This document shows, piece after piece, positions 7,136 through 15,612 of a stretch of DNA of 64,000 bases. Position 1 is the stretch's first letter. Each line of letters opens with the position of its first letter. The stretch is from Alcanivorax sp. DG881 (GTDB lineage Bacteria > Pseudomonadota > Gammaproteobacteria > Pseudomonadales > Alcanivoracaceae): assembly GCF_000155615.1 (NCBI RefSeq), contig NZ_DS989915.1:2681662-2745661 (forward strand), read 5' to 3'. Both the position numbers and the translations under genes were made by a program. The notes under the pieces were generated by a model. That model saw only the letters and a list, made by a program, of their open reading frames with translations. It was not told where the DNA came from and made no database searches.

Positions 7136-8656
7136 TTACGGCGCGGCGGCCACGTTGTCGGCACCGGGCAGCGGCGTGTTCAGGTACGGAAAGGTGGTCA
7201 GGTAGGCGGCCGGGTCGGGCAGGGCGCCGTCATTGACGATGGCACCACCGTTGACCTGACTGTCCTGGGTACCGCAATTACCGATTTCACCACCGGGATC
7301 GGCTCCGTTTACATCGGCCCCGCAGAGGAAGCCTTCGGCGGCGGTGAGGGCAATGTCGACCACGTCATCCACAGGGCGTCGGCCATTGGGGAAGCCGGCA
7401 AAGTCACCCCCAGCAACACCGAGGTCGACCTGGGCGCCCGCGGCGGTGGCCGGGATGCCGGTATTCAGGCGCAGCATTTCACTGGCGGTTACGGTGGGCA
7501 GCTGGGTGACACCGGGGACGCCGGTGAGGAACACAGTGACCAGATCGTTACGCGGGGTTTCCGGGGCGGGAACGCTGAACAGCACATTCACCAGGGCGGG
7601 CAGGCTCGGGTTAGTCACATAGGTGGCGAACTGGCCGTCGTCCTTGGGTTCACTGGCGTTGAAGCGGTCCTTGTCGGGCAGGCCGATGACTACCTCGTTC
7701 ACCAGGGGCGAGCCGAGACGGGATACCTGGGTATAGGCGCCGCCTTTCACGGCCGGGCCTTTGGCATCCGTGCTGGCAGTGGTGCTGGAGCCCTGCGGCG
7801 CGGGGTTGATGACACTGGCCTGACGAACGCTGGCGGTGGTCCAGCCACCGATAACGGTGTTGTCGCCGGTCAGGCAGTCCGCCGGGACTTCCAGAGCCAG
7901 GCTGGTGACGTTCTTGTCGCCGATGGTGTTGCTGCGTGAATCACGGGCGCCCAGTGGGTCGAGCGCCACCAGGTCGAACACTTCGCCGAGATTCACCACA
8001 AAGCCTTCCTGGCGCTGGCCAACGAACACTTTGCCCGGCATCGGGCAGTCGGGAAGGGTTACGTCGTAGATGAAGCTGTCGGCGTAGGTGGCGTAATCGT
8101 TGATTGATTTTGTGCCAATGTTGTCCACCGGTTTGGCAAAGGTGTCGTCACCACTGCCGGCGTGGGTGATGTCTTGAACGTTGCCGGTGCGGCGATCGCC
8201 GGTGATCATTTTTACGGTGTAACTTTCCAGCACGTTCTGGGCGCTGGTGTCGTTGGCGGTGATGGCGCCGATGTTGATCAACGGTACCGGCACGTCTGTG
8301 CCGCCCACATTGACCGTGGCGTTTTTGCGTTCCGTATTGAATTGGAACTGGAAGGTGATGTCTTCCATGGCGTTGCCGTCATTATCGATATGGATTTCGT
8401 AAATGGCGTCATCGTCCAGGGAAAAATAATTGGGACCGCCATAGGCATCCTGCAGGGGCAGGTAGTTGGCGATCAGGGTCACATACCCGTCACGGCCGGA
8501 CTCATAGCTGTTGAACATATAGAAGTCCGTGCCATCGACTTTGGGCATGCCGGTGATGAACGGGGCCTCGCGGTGGCTGGATGCCAGCGCAGTGCTGCTG
8601 GCCAGCAGCGCGGCGGCGGTGCAGACCGCAGGCAAGAGAACAGGGCGGCGTAACAT
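7136..8656 (-). CDS. DUF4331 secreted protein
   Basis: A 506-residue protein with a signal peptide (residues 1-25, cleavage after ALA) followed directly by SSHREAPFI, the signature start of DUF4331. Further family features include the D-G-T-D-F-Y-M-F segment, an acidic D-D-D-A-I-Y-E-I-H-I-D strand and a C-terminal half rich in Gly and Pro. The biochemical role of DUF4331 is unknown. AAGGAG precedes the ATG. It is the first gene of a minus-strand operon with a lipoprotein, TPR protein and HupE/UreJ protein, and it faces a divergent ECF sigma factor that plausibly controls it. Confidence 0.9.
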   Translation of the reverse strand: MLRRPVLLPAVCTAAALLASSTALASSHREAPFITGMPKVDGTDFYMFNSYESGRDGYVTLIANYLPLQDAYGGPNYFSLDDDAIYEIHIDNDGNAMEDITFQFQFNTERKNATVNVGGTDVPVPLINIGAITANDTSAQNVLESYTVKMITGDRRTGNVQDITHAGSGDDTFAKPVDNIGTKSINDYATYADSFIYDVTLPDCPMPGKVFVGQRQEGFVVNLGEVFDLVALDPLGARDSRSNTIGDKNVTSLALEVPADCLTGDNTVIGGWTTASVRQASVINPAPQGSSTTASTDAKGPAVKGGAYTQVSRLGSPLVNEVVIGLPDKDRFNASEPKDDGQFATYVTNPSLPALVNVLFSVPAPETPRNDLVTVFLTGVPGVTQLPTVTASEMLRLNTGIPATAAGAQVDLGVAGGDFAGFPNGRRPVDDVVDIALTAAEGFLCGADVNGADPGGEIGNCGTQDSQVNGGAIVNDGALPDPAAYLTTFPYLNTPLPGADNVAAAP

Positions 8657-8707
8657 ACGAACACTCCTTTTATTTGTGTGTCTACGTTACGCAGCAGATC
8701 GCCTGGC

Positions 8708-8741
8708 GGATGCAAAAAATATTTTGTTTTTTTCTGCATCC
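8708..8741. promoter_or_regulatory. Inverted repeat between DUF4331 and ECF sigma genes
   Basis: GGATGCA (8708-8714) and TGCATCC (8735-8741) flank an A/T tract, giving a 34-bp imperfect palindrome in the middle of the 167-bp divergent promoter region. It is well placed for a shared operator or for overlapping promoters of both transcripts. Assignment as a regulatory site is inference. Confidence 0.5.
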
Positions 8742-8823
8742 GGAATGCGTTTTTTCACGTATTACTAACAGGTCATCTGCCATTAAGGAGGTCTACTCAA
8801 CGGCGCGTCCGGAGAACCTCGTT

Positions 8824-9369
8824 ATGGCAGCAAGGGAAAGCATGCTGGTGGATCAGCTGGCAAAAGTCGCGCAAGGGGACCGCGCGGCTTTTTCCGACCT
8901 GTACCAACAAACCAGCCGTGCAGTGTACGGACAGTGCATGCAATTGTTGCGCGATAATGACGAGGCCAATGACGTGCTGCAGGAAACCTATATTCAGGTG
9001 TGGCATCACGCCGGTGAATACCATGCGGACCGGGGCTCGGTACTGACGTGGATGATGTCGATCTGTCGGTACCGGGGGCTGGATGCGATACGGCGCCGCC
9101 GCAGGGACGTGGAGTTCGATTCGGTGGCGCAGAATCATGCCTGCGAGAAACCCGGGCCCATGCAGAATGCAGGCGACATGGTGGATCGGCAGCGCTTGAG
9201 TGATTGTTTGCGCGATCTGGATGAGCGTTATCGAAACAGTATCGAGATGGCCTATTTTCGTGGTTTCACCCATCAGGAACTGGCGGTTGCCATGGGGCAG
9301 CCTCTGGGTACCACTAAAAGCTGGGTGCGCCGTGGGCTCAACGTATTGCGTCAGTGTCTGGGTTCATGA
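8824..9369 (+). CDS. ECF-type RNA polymerase sigma factor
   Basis: The 181-residue protein has sigma region 2 (about residues 20-85, with A-F-S-D-L-Y-Q, N-D-V-L-Q-E-T-Y-I-Q-V-W-H and L-T-W-M-M-S-I-C-R) and region 4 (about 125-178, with a helix-turn-helix around Y-F-R-G-F-T-H-Q-E-L and T-K-S-W-V-R-R-G). This is the two-domain layout of extracytoplasmic-function sigma factors. The ATG at 8824 has GGAG nine bases upstream; ATG 8842 is an alternative. It overlaps the anti-sigma gene by four bases (ATGA), the usual coupling. Its likely targets are its own operon and the divergent DUF4331 cluster. Confidence 0.92.
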   Translation: MAARESMLVDQLAKVAQGDRAAFSDLYQQTSRAVYGQCMQLLRDNDEANDVLQETYIQVWHHAGEYHADRGSVLTWMMSICRYRGLDAIRRRRRDVEFDSVAQNHACEKPGPMQNAGDMVDRQRLSDCLRDLDERYRNSIEMAYFRGFTHQELAVAMGQPLGTTKSWVRRGLNVLRQCLGS

Positions 9370-10082
9370 AGCCGGATAACCCTGAGCGTAATCATGCGTT
9401 GGCGGCGGAATATGTGCTGGGCACCCTGCACGGCGCAGCGCGAAAACGTTTCGAACGGTGGATGATGCTGTCGCCCAAATTGCGGCGGCAGGTGTGGCTG
9501 TGGGAGCGGCGGTTGCAACCGTTCAATGAGTCTGCGCCCAGCATGCAGCCGCCGGCCGGTGCCTGGGATGCGCTGGAGCGTCGGTTGTTTTCCGCGCCAG
9601 AGACGGCGCCCGAGCCCCATGCCGGTGCCGCTGCCTGGTGGCAGTCGGCGTTGCCCTGGCGCTGGACCACAGGCATTGCCGTGGCGGGGTTGATGGCGTT
9701 ATTGATCTGGACGCCGGTGCCGCCGAAAGCCCCGGAGAATGCATTGGTGGGCGTGGTGCAGGGGACACAGGCGCAACCATTGTGGGTGTTGAACGCCTCC
9801 CGGGGAGACCACAGTCTCACATTGCGTTCATTGCCGCCCACGTTGCCGGCAAGCGATGATCAGGATTATGAGCTGTGGTTGTTGCCAGAATCCGGGGTGC
9901 CGATCTCGTTATCGGTATTGCCGACCGAGGGGGCAGAGTTGCGGATCACGCTGAATCATGAGCAGGTGAAACAATTGCTGCAATCCCGTTCCCTGGCGAT
10001 CAGCCTGGAGCCCCATGGCGGTTCGCCGACGGGGCAGCCCACCGGGCCGGTGGTGTATCAGACTCAGCTTGTGGATTTATAG
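9366..10082 (+). CDS. RskA-like anti-sigma factor
   Basis: The 238-residue product has an N-terminal cytoplasmic domain with H-A-L-A-A-E-Y-V-L-G-T-L (the conserved anti-sigma opening), a single membrane helix at about residues 101-118 (GIAVAGLMALLIWTPV) and a periplasmic C-terminal domain with D-Y-E-L-W-L-L-P, as in the anti-sigma-K factor RskA family. It would hold the upstream ECF sigma factor inactive at the inner membrane until a periplasmic signal arrives. There is no HxxxCxxC zinc motif, so it is not a ZAS-type redox sensor. Confidence 0.88.
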   Translation: MKPDNPERNHALAAEYVLGTLHGAARKRFERWMMLSPKLRRQVWLWERRLQPFNESAPSMQPPAGAWDALERRLFSAPETAPEPHAGAAAWWQSALPWRWTTGIAVAGLMALLIWTPVPPKAPENALVGVVQGTQAQPLWVLNASRGDHSLTLRSLPPTLPASDDQDYELWLLPESGVPISLSVLPTEGAELRITLNHEQVKQLLQSRSLAISLEPHGGSPTGQPTGPVVYQTQLVDL

Positions 10083-10123
10083 CAGGGCAGGCGAGCCGGG
10101 TGCTGGCCTGCGTTGATGCGGCG

Positions 10124-12040
10124 TCAGGTGCCGAGTTCGCTTTCGGCGGTTTCCAGCGCTTCCATGGCGTCCAGTAGTTCCCCTTCCAGCGCGTCGTGCT
10201 GTTTCTTCAGGCGAGCCTGATCCCCCAGCAGCCCGTTCATTTCGTCCTTGCGGTTTGGGTCGGTGTACAGCGCGTCATCACCCAGCCCGTCTTCCACTGT
10301 GGCCAGTTTGTCACTGCACTGGGCCAGTTGTTTTTCCAGGGTTTCCACCTGTTTTTTCAACGGCCGTAACTGCTGGCGCTGTTGGGCGGCTTGCTGGCGG
10401 CGGGCCTTGGCGTCCTGGCCATCGCTGGCTTTCTCTTCTTTCACCGGTTTGCCGTCGCGGCGATTTTGTTGCAACCAGCGGGCGTAGTCGTCCAGGTCGC
10501 CATCGAAATGGCTGACACCGCCGTTGGCCACTAGGAAAAAGTCGTCCACGGTGGTTTCCAGCAGATGGCGATCGTGGGAGACCATCACCACTGCCCCTTC
10601 AAAGGCTTGCAGGGCCAGGGTCAGCGCTTCGCGCATATCCAGGTCCAGGTGGTTGGCGGGCTCATCCAGCAGTAGCAAGGCGGGTTTTTGCTGGACGATC
10701 ATGGCCAGCGCCAGGCGGGCTTTCTCGCCGCCGGAAAAACGCCCGATGGGGGCAAACACATCATTGCCCTGAAAGCCGAAGCGGCCCAGTTCGCTGCGCA
10801 ATTGCGATTCGCTCCATTGCGGATAGAACCGTGACAGCATCTGGTAGGGGGTGTCGTTGGCGTCCAGACGATCCACCTGTTGCTGGTGGAAGTAACCGAT
10901 TTTCAGATCATCGTTTTTTTCAAAGTGGCCGCCCAAGGCGGGCAGTTCGCCCACCAGTGTACGCACCAGGGTAGATTTGCCTGCGCCATTGGGGCCGAGC
11001 AGGCCGATGCGGGTTTCCGGACGCAGGCTCAGGTTAACCTGGTCCAGGATCACCGTATCGACGCCGTTATTGCGATAGCCGCACTGCACCGCGTCCAGGT
11101 TCTCCATGGGGTTGGGCAGTTTTTCCGGGCTGTGAAAATCAAAACTGAAGCCGGAATCCACATGGGCGGGGGCAATCAGTTCCAGTTTTTCCAGCGCCTT
11201 TACCCGGCTCTGGGCCTGCTTGGCCTTGCTGGCTTTTGCCTTGAAGCGGGTAATGAATTTTTGCAGGTGGGCGACCTGGGTTTGCTGCTTGTCATGCATC
11301 TTCTGTTGCAGGGCCAGCTTTTCGGCGCGCTCGCGTTCGAAGTCGGAGTAGCCGCCGGTGTACTGCTTCAGGCTGTTATGTTCGATGTGCAGGATCTGGG
11401 TGACGATGGCATCCAGGAACGCCCGGTCGTGGGAGATCACCAACAACGCTCCGGGCTGCTGAATCAAATAACTTTGCAGCCAGAGAATGGCATCCAGATC
11501 CAGGTGGTTGGTGGGCTCATCGAGAAGCAACAGGTCCGCGTCGCTCATCAGTACCTGGGCCAGGTTCAGGCGCATGCGCCAGCCGCCGGAAAAACTGGAG
11601 ACGGGCTGTTGCTGTTGGGCTTCACTAAAGCCCAGGCCGGCCAGCAGGATGGCGGCGTTGGCCGGTTGCTGCCAGGCGTGCAGGGCGTCCAGCTCGCCGT
11701 GGGTCAGGGCAATGGCGTGGTTGTCGCCGGCCTGTTCGGCGGCCGCCAGTTTGCGCTCGGCGGCACGCAGGGCGTGGTGGCCGTCCAGCACATACTCGAT
11801 GGCGGGCTGTTCCAGCGCGGGGACTTCCTGGGCCATCATGGCCAGGCGCCAGTCGGCAGGCAGGTTGAGGTTGCCGCCGTCGCTCTCCAGCTCGCCCATG
11901 ATAAGCTTGAACAGCGAACTCTTGCCGCTGCCATTACGGCCCACCAGACCTACGCGCCAGCCCTTGTGCAGGACCAGGTTGGCATCTTCCAGCAGCAGGT
12001 CGGGGCCGCGGCGAAGGTTGATATGTTCGAGAGACAGCAT
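10124..12040 (-). CDS. yheS: ABC-F ATPase YheS
   Basis: Two complete ATP-binding cassettes lie in one 638-residue soluble chain. The first Walker A is GRNGSGKSS near residue 34 and the second GPNGAGKST near residue 345, each with an ABC signature (SSFSGGW, GRFSGGE) and an L-L-L-D-E-P-(T/A)-N-H-L-D Walker B. There are no membrane segments. ABC-F proteins act on the ribosome rather than in transport. Length, the Lys/Gln-rich C-terminal coiled coil (about 540-638) and overall motifs match E. coli YheS (637 aa). The ATG at 12040 is chosen over upstream in-frame ATGs because MLSLEHINLRRG is the family N-terminus. Confidence 0.92.
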   Translation of the reverse strand: MLSLEHINLRRGPDLLLEDANLVLHKGWRVGLVGRNGSGKSSLFKLIMGELESDGGNLNLPADWRLAMMAQEVPALEQPAIEYVLDGHHALRAAERKLAAAEQAGDNHAIALTHGELDALHAWQQPANAAILLAGLGFSEAQQQQPVSSFSGGWRMRLNLAQVLMSDADLLLLDEPTNHLDLDAILWLQSYLIQQPGALLVISHDRAFLDAIVTQILHIEHNSLKQYTGGYSDFERERAEKLALQQKMHDKQQTQVAHLQKFITRFKAKASKAKQAQSRVKALEKLELIAPAHVDSGFSFDFHSPEKLPNPMENLDAVQCGYRNNGVDTVILDQVNLSLRPETRIGLLGPNGAGKSTLVRTLVGELPALGGHFEKNDDLKIGYFHQQQVDRLDANDTPYQMLSRFYPQWSESQLRSELGRFGFQGNDVFAPIGRFSGGEKARLALAMIVQQKPALLLLDEPANHLDLDMREALTLALQAFEGAVVMVSHDRHLLETTVDDFFLVANGGVSHFDGDLDDYARWLQQNRRDGKPVKEEKASDGQDAKARRQQAAQQRQQLRPLKKQVETLEKQLAQCSDKLATVEDGLGDDALYTDPNRKDEMNGLLGDQARLKKQHDALEGELLDAMEALETAESELGT

Positions 12041-12156
12041 GGTGAGCCTATTTTCAAGACAGTGGCCTGCGTGCCGTGACAGGCGTGCAGGAAACCGGCG
12101 CAGTGTAAGCGATGGCCTGTTCAAGCACCAACCTGCCCGGGGAGGTGAACCAGGGG

Positions 12157-12639
12157 ATGCCTGTGAATGATGAGATGAAAGCGGATCTGTGGCGTTTTGC
12201 GCTGGGGCGCTGGCAGGACAAGCGGTTCGAGAAAGCCTGCCTGCATCTGCAGGACGACTATCAGGTGCCGGTGTCGCTGCTGCTGTGCGGCTTGTGGCTG
12301 GCGGCGTCGGGCAAGCAGCCGGATGCCCGGACGGGTCGACGGTTGGCGGAGCTGGCGGAGCAGTTCGAAGCGGATTATCTGCGCCCGCTGCGCCAGGTTC
12401 GCCGCAAGGCTGCACAGGATGACCGCTTGCCCGAGTTCAAACGCCAACTCCAGCAGGTGGAGCTGGAGGGCGAGCGCTGGTTGCTGACCACCCTGCCTTC
12501 TTTGTGCGAGAACCTGTTGCCGGCAGGCAAGCCGGTGGACCCGATGGGCTGGTTGCTGGTGCTGATTCCGGAAACGGCGCAGTGTGAGGGATTGCAGGAA
12601 GGGCTGAGCCGCCTGGCCGAGTTGAAAGTGGAAAGTTGA
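12157..12639 (+). CDS. TIGR02444-family protein
   Basis: A 160-residue protein with the opening D-L-W-R-F-A-L-G-R-W and the conserved A-C-L-H-L-Q-D-x-Y-x-V-P-V-S-L-L-L-C-G-L-W-L of TIGR02444, a proteobacterial family of unknown function often found beside the ABC-F gene, as here (divergent, 116 bp apart). The start is uncertain among ATG 12157, GTG 12163 and ATG 12175; GGAGG at 12141 supports 12157. The last six codons (L-K-V-E-S-stop) are encoded by the left arm of a heptad-repeat element, so the natural C-terminus has been set by that element. Confidence 0.85.
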   Translation: MPVNDEMKADLWRFALGRWQDKRFEKACLHLQDDYQVPVSLLLCGLWLAASGKQPDARTGRRLAELAEQFEADYLRPLRQVRRKAAQDDRLPEFKRQLQQVELEGERWLLTTLPSLCENLLPAGKPVDPMGWLLVLIPETAQCEGLQEGLSRLAELKVES

Positions 12640-12804
12640 AAGGCGCGAGCTGGGCAGGGCGGGATTCGAATCAGGCTGTCGTCGCGCCGCAATATAGGCA
12701 AAGACATTGATGCGGTCAGCAATAAGGAGCCGTGGCGCGGTGAGGGCGTTAACGATTTGGCACAAATGCCTGGCGCGCTTTTGAACTTTCAACTTTGAAC
12801 TTTC
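12620..12804 (+). repeat. Heptad-repeat element (AGTTGAA words)
   Basis: The left arm AGTTGAA, AGTGGAA, AGTTGAA, AGGCGCG (12620-12647) is in strict 7-bp phase. The right arm GCGCGCTTTT followed by GAACTTT, CAACTTT, GAACTTT (about 12773-12804) is its inverse. The left arm lies inside the 3' end of the TIGR02444 gene and supplies its TGA stop. The core of about 120 bp is GC-rich and shows no gene. Confidence 0.85.
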
Positions 12805-12852
12805 CCCCCTCCGCTGCCATTCTTCCTGTCCACGTTTTATTCGGACCTTTCC

Positions 12853-14127
12853 ATGAGCACCGACCTGGATTTTGATCGCGACCACCTCTGGCATCCTTAT
12901 ACGTCTACCTCGAAACCCCTGCCCACTTTTCCCGTGGCCAGTGCCGCCGGGGTGAGGCTGACGCTGGACGACGGGCGTGAATTAGTGGACGGCATGTCGT
13001 CCTGGTGGGCGGCGGTGCATGGCTATAACCACCCGGTGTTGAACCAGGCGGCCAAGGACCAGATCGACCGTATGGCTCATGTGATGTTCGGCGGGCTGAC
13101 CCACGAACCGGCGGTGGAGCTGGGTAAAAAGCTGGTGGCGTTGACGCCGGATCCTTTGGAGAAAGTGTTTCTGGCTGACAGCGGCTCGGTGTCCGTGGAA
13201 GTGGCGATCAAGATGGCGCTGCAGTACTGGCTGAGCCAGGGGTACACCGGCAAGGACAAATTGCTGGCCCTGCGCAACGGCTATCACGGCGATACCTTCG
13301 GTGCCATGGCGGCCTGTGACCCGGTCAACGGCATGCATTCGCTGTTCAGTGGTGTGCTGGCCAAACATTATTTTGCCGACGCGCCGCAGTGCCCCTATGA
13401 CAGTGATTTCGATACGGCGGATCTGGATTCCATCCAGCAGATGCTGGCGGCTCATCATCAGGAGATCGCCGCCGTGATTCTGGAGCCGGTGGTGCAGGGC
13501 GCGGGTGGCATGCGCATTTATCATCCTGTCTATCTGAAAGCCGTGCGCGCCTTGTGTGACGAATACGGTGTATTGCTGATCTTTGATGAGATCGCTACCG
13601 GGTTTGGTCGCACCGGAAAAATGTTTGCGCTGGAGCATGCGGATGTGTGCCCGGATATCCTGTGCCTGGGCAAGGCGATTACCGGGGGCTACATGACCCT
13701 GGCGGCCACGTTATGCACCGATCAGGTAGCCGCGGGTATTTGTGACGGGGAGGCCGGAGTGTTGATGCACGGGCCGACGTTTATGGGTAACCCGCTGGCC
13801 TGCGCCGTGGCCAACGCCAGCATTCAGCTGCTGCTGGATTCCGGCTGGCAGGAAAAAGTCGCCGCCATCGAGGCCCAGCTCAAGAAAGAGCTGCTGCCTC
13901 TCAAGGACCTCTCCTGCGTGGCTGATGCCCGGGTGTTGGGCGCCATCGGCGTGATGGAGATGAAAGAACCGGTGGCCATGGAGCAGGTGCAGGCGCGTTT
14001 TGTGGAGCTGGGCGTATGGATTCGTCCGTTCGGCAAACTGGTCTACATTATGCCGCCCTTCGTGATTGAGCCGGAGGATTTAAGCAAGCTCACCGGAGCG
14101 ATGCGGGATTTGGCGGAGGGCAGTTGA
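12853..14127 (+). CDS. bioA: Adenosylmethionine-8-amino-7-oxononanoate aminotransferase
   Basis: The 424-residue enzyme makes 7,8-diaminopelargonate in biotin synthesis using SAM as amino donor and PLP as cofactor. The family opening [10 protein letters not shown] is at residues 8-17, W51-W52 are in the substrate site, D245 ([13 protein letters not shown]) contacts the PLP nitrogen and K274 (CLGKAITGG) forms the Schiff base. The rest of the biotin pathway is not adjacent, so bioA stands alone here. The Shine-Dalgarno is weak. A heptad element occupies most of its upstream region, with the last 48 bp free for a promoter. Confidence 0.95.
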   Translation: MSTDLDFDRDHLWHPYTSTSKPLPTFPVASAAGVRLTLDDGRELVDGMSSWWAAVHGYNHPVLNQAAKDQIDRMAHVMFGGLTHEPAVELGKKLVALTPDPLEKVFLADSGSVSVEVAIKMALQYWLSQGYTGKDKLLALRNGYHGDTFGAMAACDPVNGMHSLFSGVLAKHYFADAPQCPYDSDFDTADLDSIQQMLAAHHQEIAAVILEPVVQGAGGMRIYHPVYLKAVRALCDEYGVLLIFDEIATGFGRTGKMFALEHADVCPDILCLGKAITGGYMTLAATLCTDQVAAGICDGEAGVLMHGPTFMGNPLACAVANASIQLLLDSGWQEKVAAIEAQLKKELLPLKDLSCVADARVLGAIGVMEMKEPVAMEQVQARFVELGVWIRPFGKLVYIMPPFVIEPEDLSKLTGAMRDLAEGS

Positions 14128-14147
14128 CGTTAAGACCTAACTTTCTA

Positions 14148-14315
14148 CAAACCGCTGTAGAGTTCCCTTCCAGGGGACGAACCTCGCGAAGCGAGGCGAC
14201 AAGAGCTTTCACCTGCCGCACTGTCATGAGTCGATCTAGAACCTGATCGCCCTGTGAGCAATTCCGCGTTTACACGCGGTTCGTCCCCTGGAAGGGAACT
14301 CCTACAGGTGGTTTA
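14148..14315. repeat. REP-like inverted pair between bioA and parA-like gene
   Basis: Arms at about 14148-14183 and 14278-14315 are inverted copies over more than 30 bp. Each carries CTGTAG(GAG), a TTCCCTTCCAGGGGA hairpin and a CGAACC tail, the REP head-hairpin-tail layout. The interior holds two more small hairpins (CTCGCGAAGCGAG, CGCGTTTACACGCG). The right arm ends on the stop codon of the ParA-like gene. Confidence 0.82.
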
Positions 14316-15050
14316 CCGAAACCCCGGCATGGTCTGTATCAGGTGTCGTTGCACCTCCAGCCACTCGCCGATTAGCCGCCAGTGTTGCTGGTCTTCAAGG
14401 TGGCGGGAGACGGCGGCATCCATGATGCCTTCCCCTTGGCTCATGGCTTGCACGTAGAGCTGGGTATCACGCAGGGTCACCAGGTAGGGAATTTTCAGGC
14501 TGGACAGAAACTGGCGCAGGGCTTCGTACATTTTTGTGCGAGTGCGCGCCCGGTTTGCGATCACGGCTAGCCGGCGGGGACGCCGTCGATAGCTGGGGGT
14601 AAGCATGACGCTTTGCAGAAACCGGGTAGTGGCGCGGATATCAATGGGGCTGGGCAGCACAGGAACCAGAACCACCTGGGAGAGTCGTAACAGGTGATCC
14701 AGCTGGTGCGGATCCAGCCCGGCAGGGGAATCGATGATCACCAGGTTGCCGGCCTGGTCCAGACGTTGTTGCAGACGGCCCAGGGAAACCGGTTCGCCGG
14801 CAGGCCAGCCGAGGGTTTGAATGGTGGGTGACTTGCGCATTTTCAGCCACTGGGTGGCAGACTGTTGCGGGTCCAGGTCCATCAGGCATACCGGACGCCC
14901 CAAGGCCTCGAAGTAGCAGGCCAGATTGGTGGCGATGGTGGTTTTGCCGCAACCCCCTTTGCTGTTTGCGACCAGAATCACCAAACGCGATGCGTGGGGA
15001 CGATGCTGGGAGCCGATCCCCGTGGATGGGCTGTTCTGTGCGCTGTTCAT
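14313..15050 (-). CDS. ParA/MinD-like ATPase
   Basis: The 245-residue protein has a deviant Walker A, KGGCGKTT, at residues 31-38, with the signature first lysine of ParA/MinD ATPases. A switch region MDLDPQQSATQW follows near residues 57-68 and a IIDSPAGLD Walker B near 98-106. It lacks a DNA-binding N-terminal domain and no parB or parS-like site is visible, so it is an orphan ParA of the chromosomal type that positions protein or DNA cargo. It is convergent with bioA across a REP pair. The start codon is the first ATG and leaves a 20-residue Ser/His-rich leader. Confidence 0.85.
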   Translation of the reverse strand: MNSAQNSPSTGIGSQHRPHASRLVILVANSKGGCGKTTIATNLACYFEALGRPVCLMDLDPQQSATQWLKMRKSPTIQTLGWPAGEPVSLGRLQQRLDQAGNLVIIDSPAGLDPHQLDHLLRLSQVVLVPVLPSPIDIRATTRFLQSVMLTPSYRRRPRRLAVIANRARTRTKMYEALRQFLSSLKIPYLVTLRDTQLYVQAMSQGEGIMDAAVSRHLEDQQHWRLIGEWLEVQRHLIQTMPGFR

Positions 15051-15248
15051 ACCGTTTCTTTATGGTTATTTCGTATGATTCTACCTGCCCCTAATGCCGG
15101 TGCGGTGACTGTCGGAAGAAAGGGTGATTGTGCTCACAAATTCAACACTACCGCAAAAGTGGCACAAGTGATGTAAATTGTGATGTTATTTTGCTCCCAC
15201 CGGGAACTCGATCCCGTGAAGAGGCTCAATACAGGGGAATCCGGCATT

Positions 15249-15590
15249 ATGCGTTTCTTGCTCATTATTGTGGTGCTGCTGCTGGCAGTGCTGGCGGCAT
15301 TGTTTATCGTGCCGCTGGGTGGCGGTAAGCCACTGTTGGACTGGCAGCATGTGGAACAGAACTGGCAACAGCCGGAAAAATTGTTCGATGGGAGCCTGTC
15401 TCCCTGGCTGGAAAAAAAGGGAGACACGGAGCTGTATCGCTGGCGTGACCCCGATGGAAACTGGCAGTATGGCCAGATTCCGCCGCCGGGTGTGTCGGCG
15501 GAACCCATTACGGTAAAGGCTCCGGACACCATCAGCGCGGAAGAGATGCGCGGTGGTAAGGGGCTTGAAGAGACACAACAGAAACAATAA
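15249..15590 (+). CDS. Membrane-anchored DUF4124-like protein
   Basis: A 113-residue protein with one hydrophobic segment (residues 2-24) acting as signal or anchor, then a short domain with L-Y-R-W-R-D-P-D-G-N-W-Q-Y-G-Q-I-P-P-P, which matches the DUF4124 pattern (Y-x-W-x-D-x-x-G-x-x-x-x-x-x-x-P-P). Its function is unknown. An AGGGGA precedes the ATG at 15249; upstream in-frame ATGs would add an implausible leader. It ends 22 bp before the FKBP lipoprotein gene and is probably co-transcribed with it, both products facing the periplasm. Confidence 0.75.
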   Translation: MRFLLIIVVLLLAVLAALFIVPLGGGKPLLDWQHVEQNWQQPEKLFDGSLSPWLEKKGDTELYRWRDPDGNWQYGQIPPPGVSAEPITVKAPDTISAEEMRGGKGLEETQQKQ

Positions 15591-15612
15591 CAGTAAGCCA
15601 ATTGGAGGCAGA

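Noticed and set aside
10880-12079. 399-codon frame opposite yheS
   Set aside because: It is a shadow of the ABC-F gene with a Gln/Val/Gly-biased composition typical of antisense frames.
10124-12415. Longer N-terminus for yheS (start 12415)
   Set aside because: The added 125 residues are Pro/Ala/Arg-rich, overlap the divergent TIGR02444 gene and lie before the family start MLSLEHINL.
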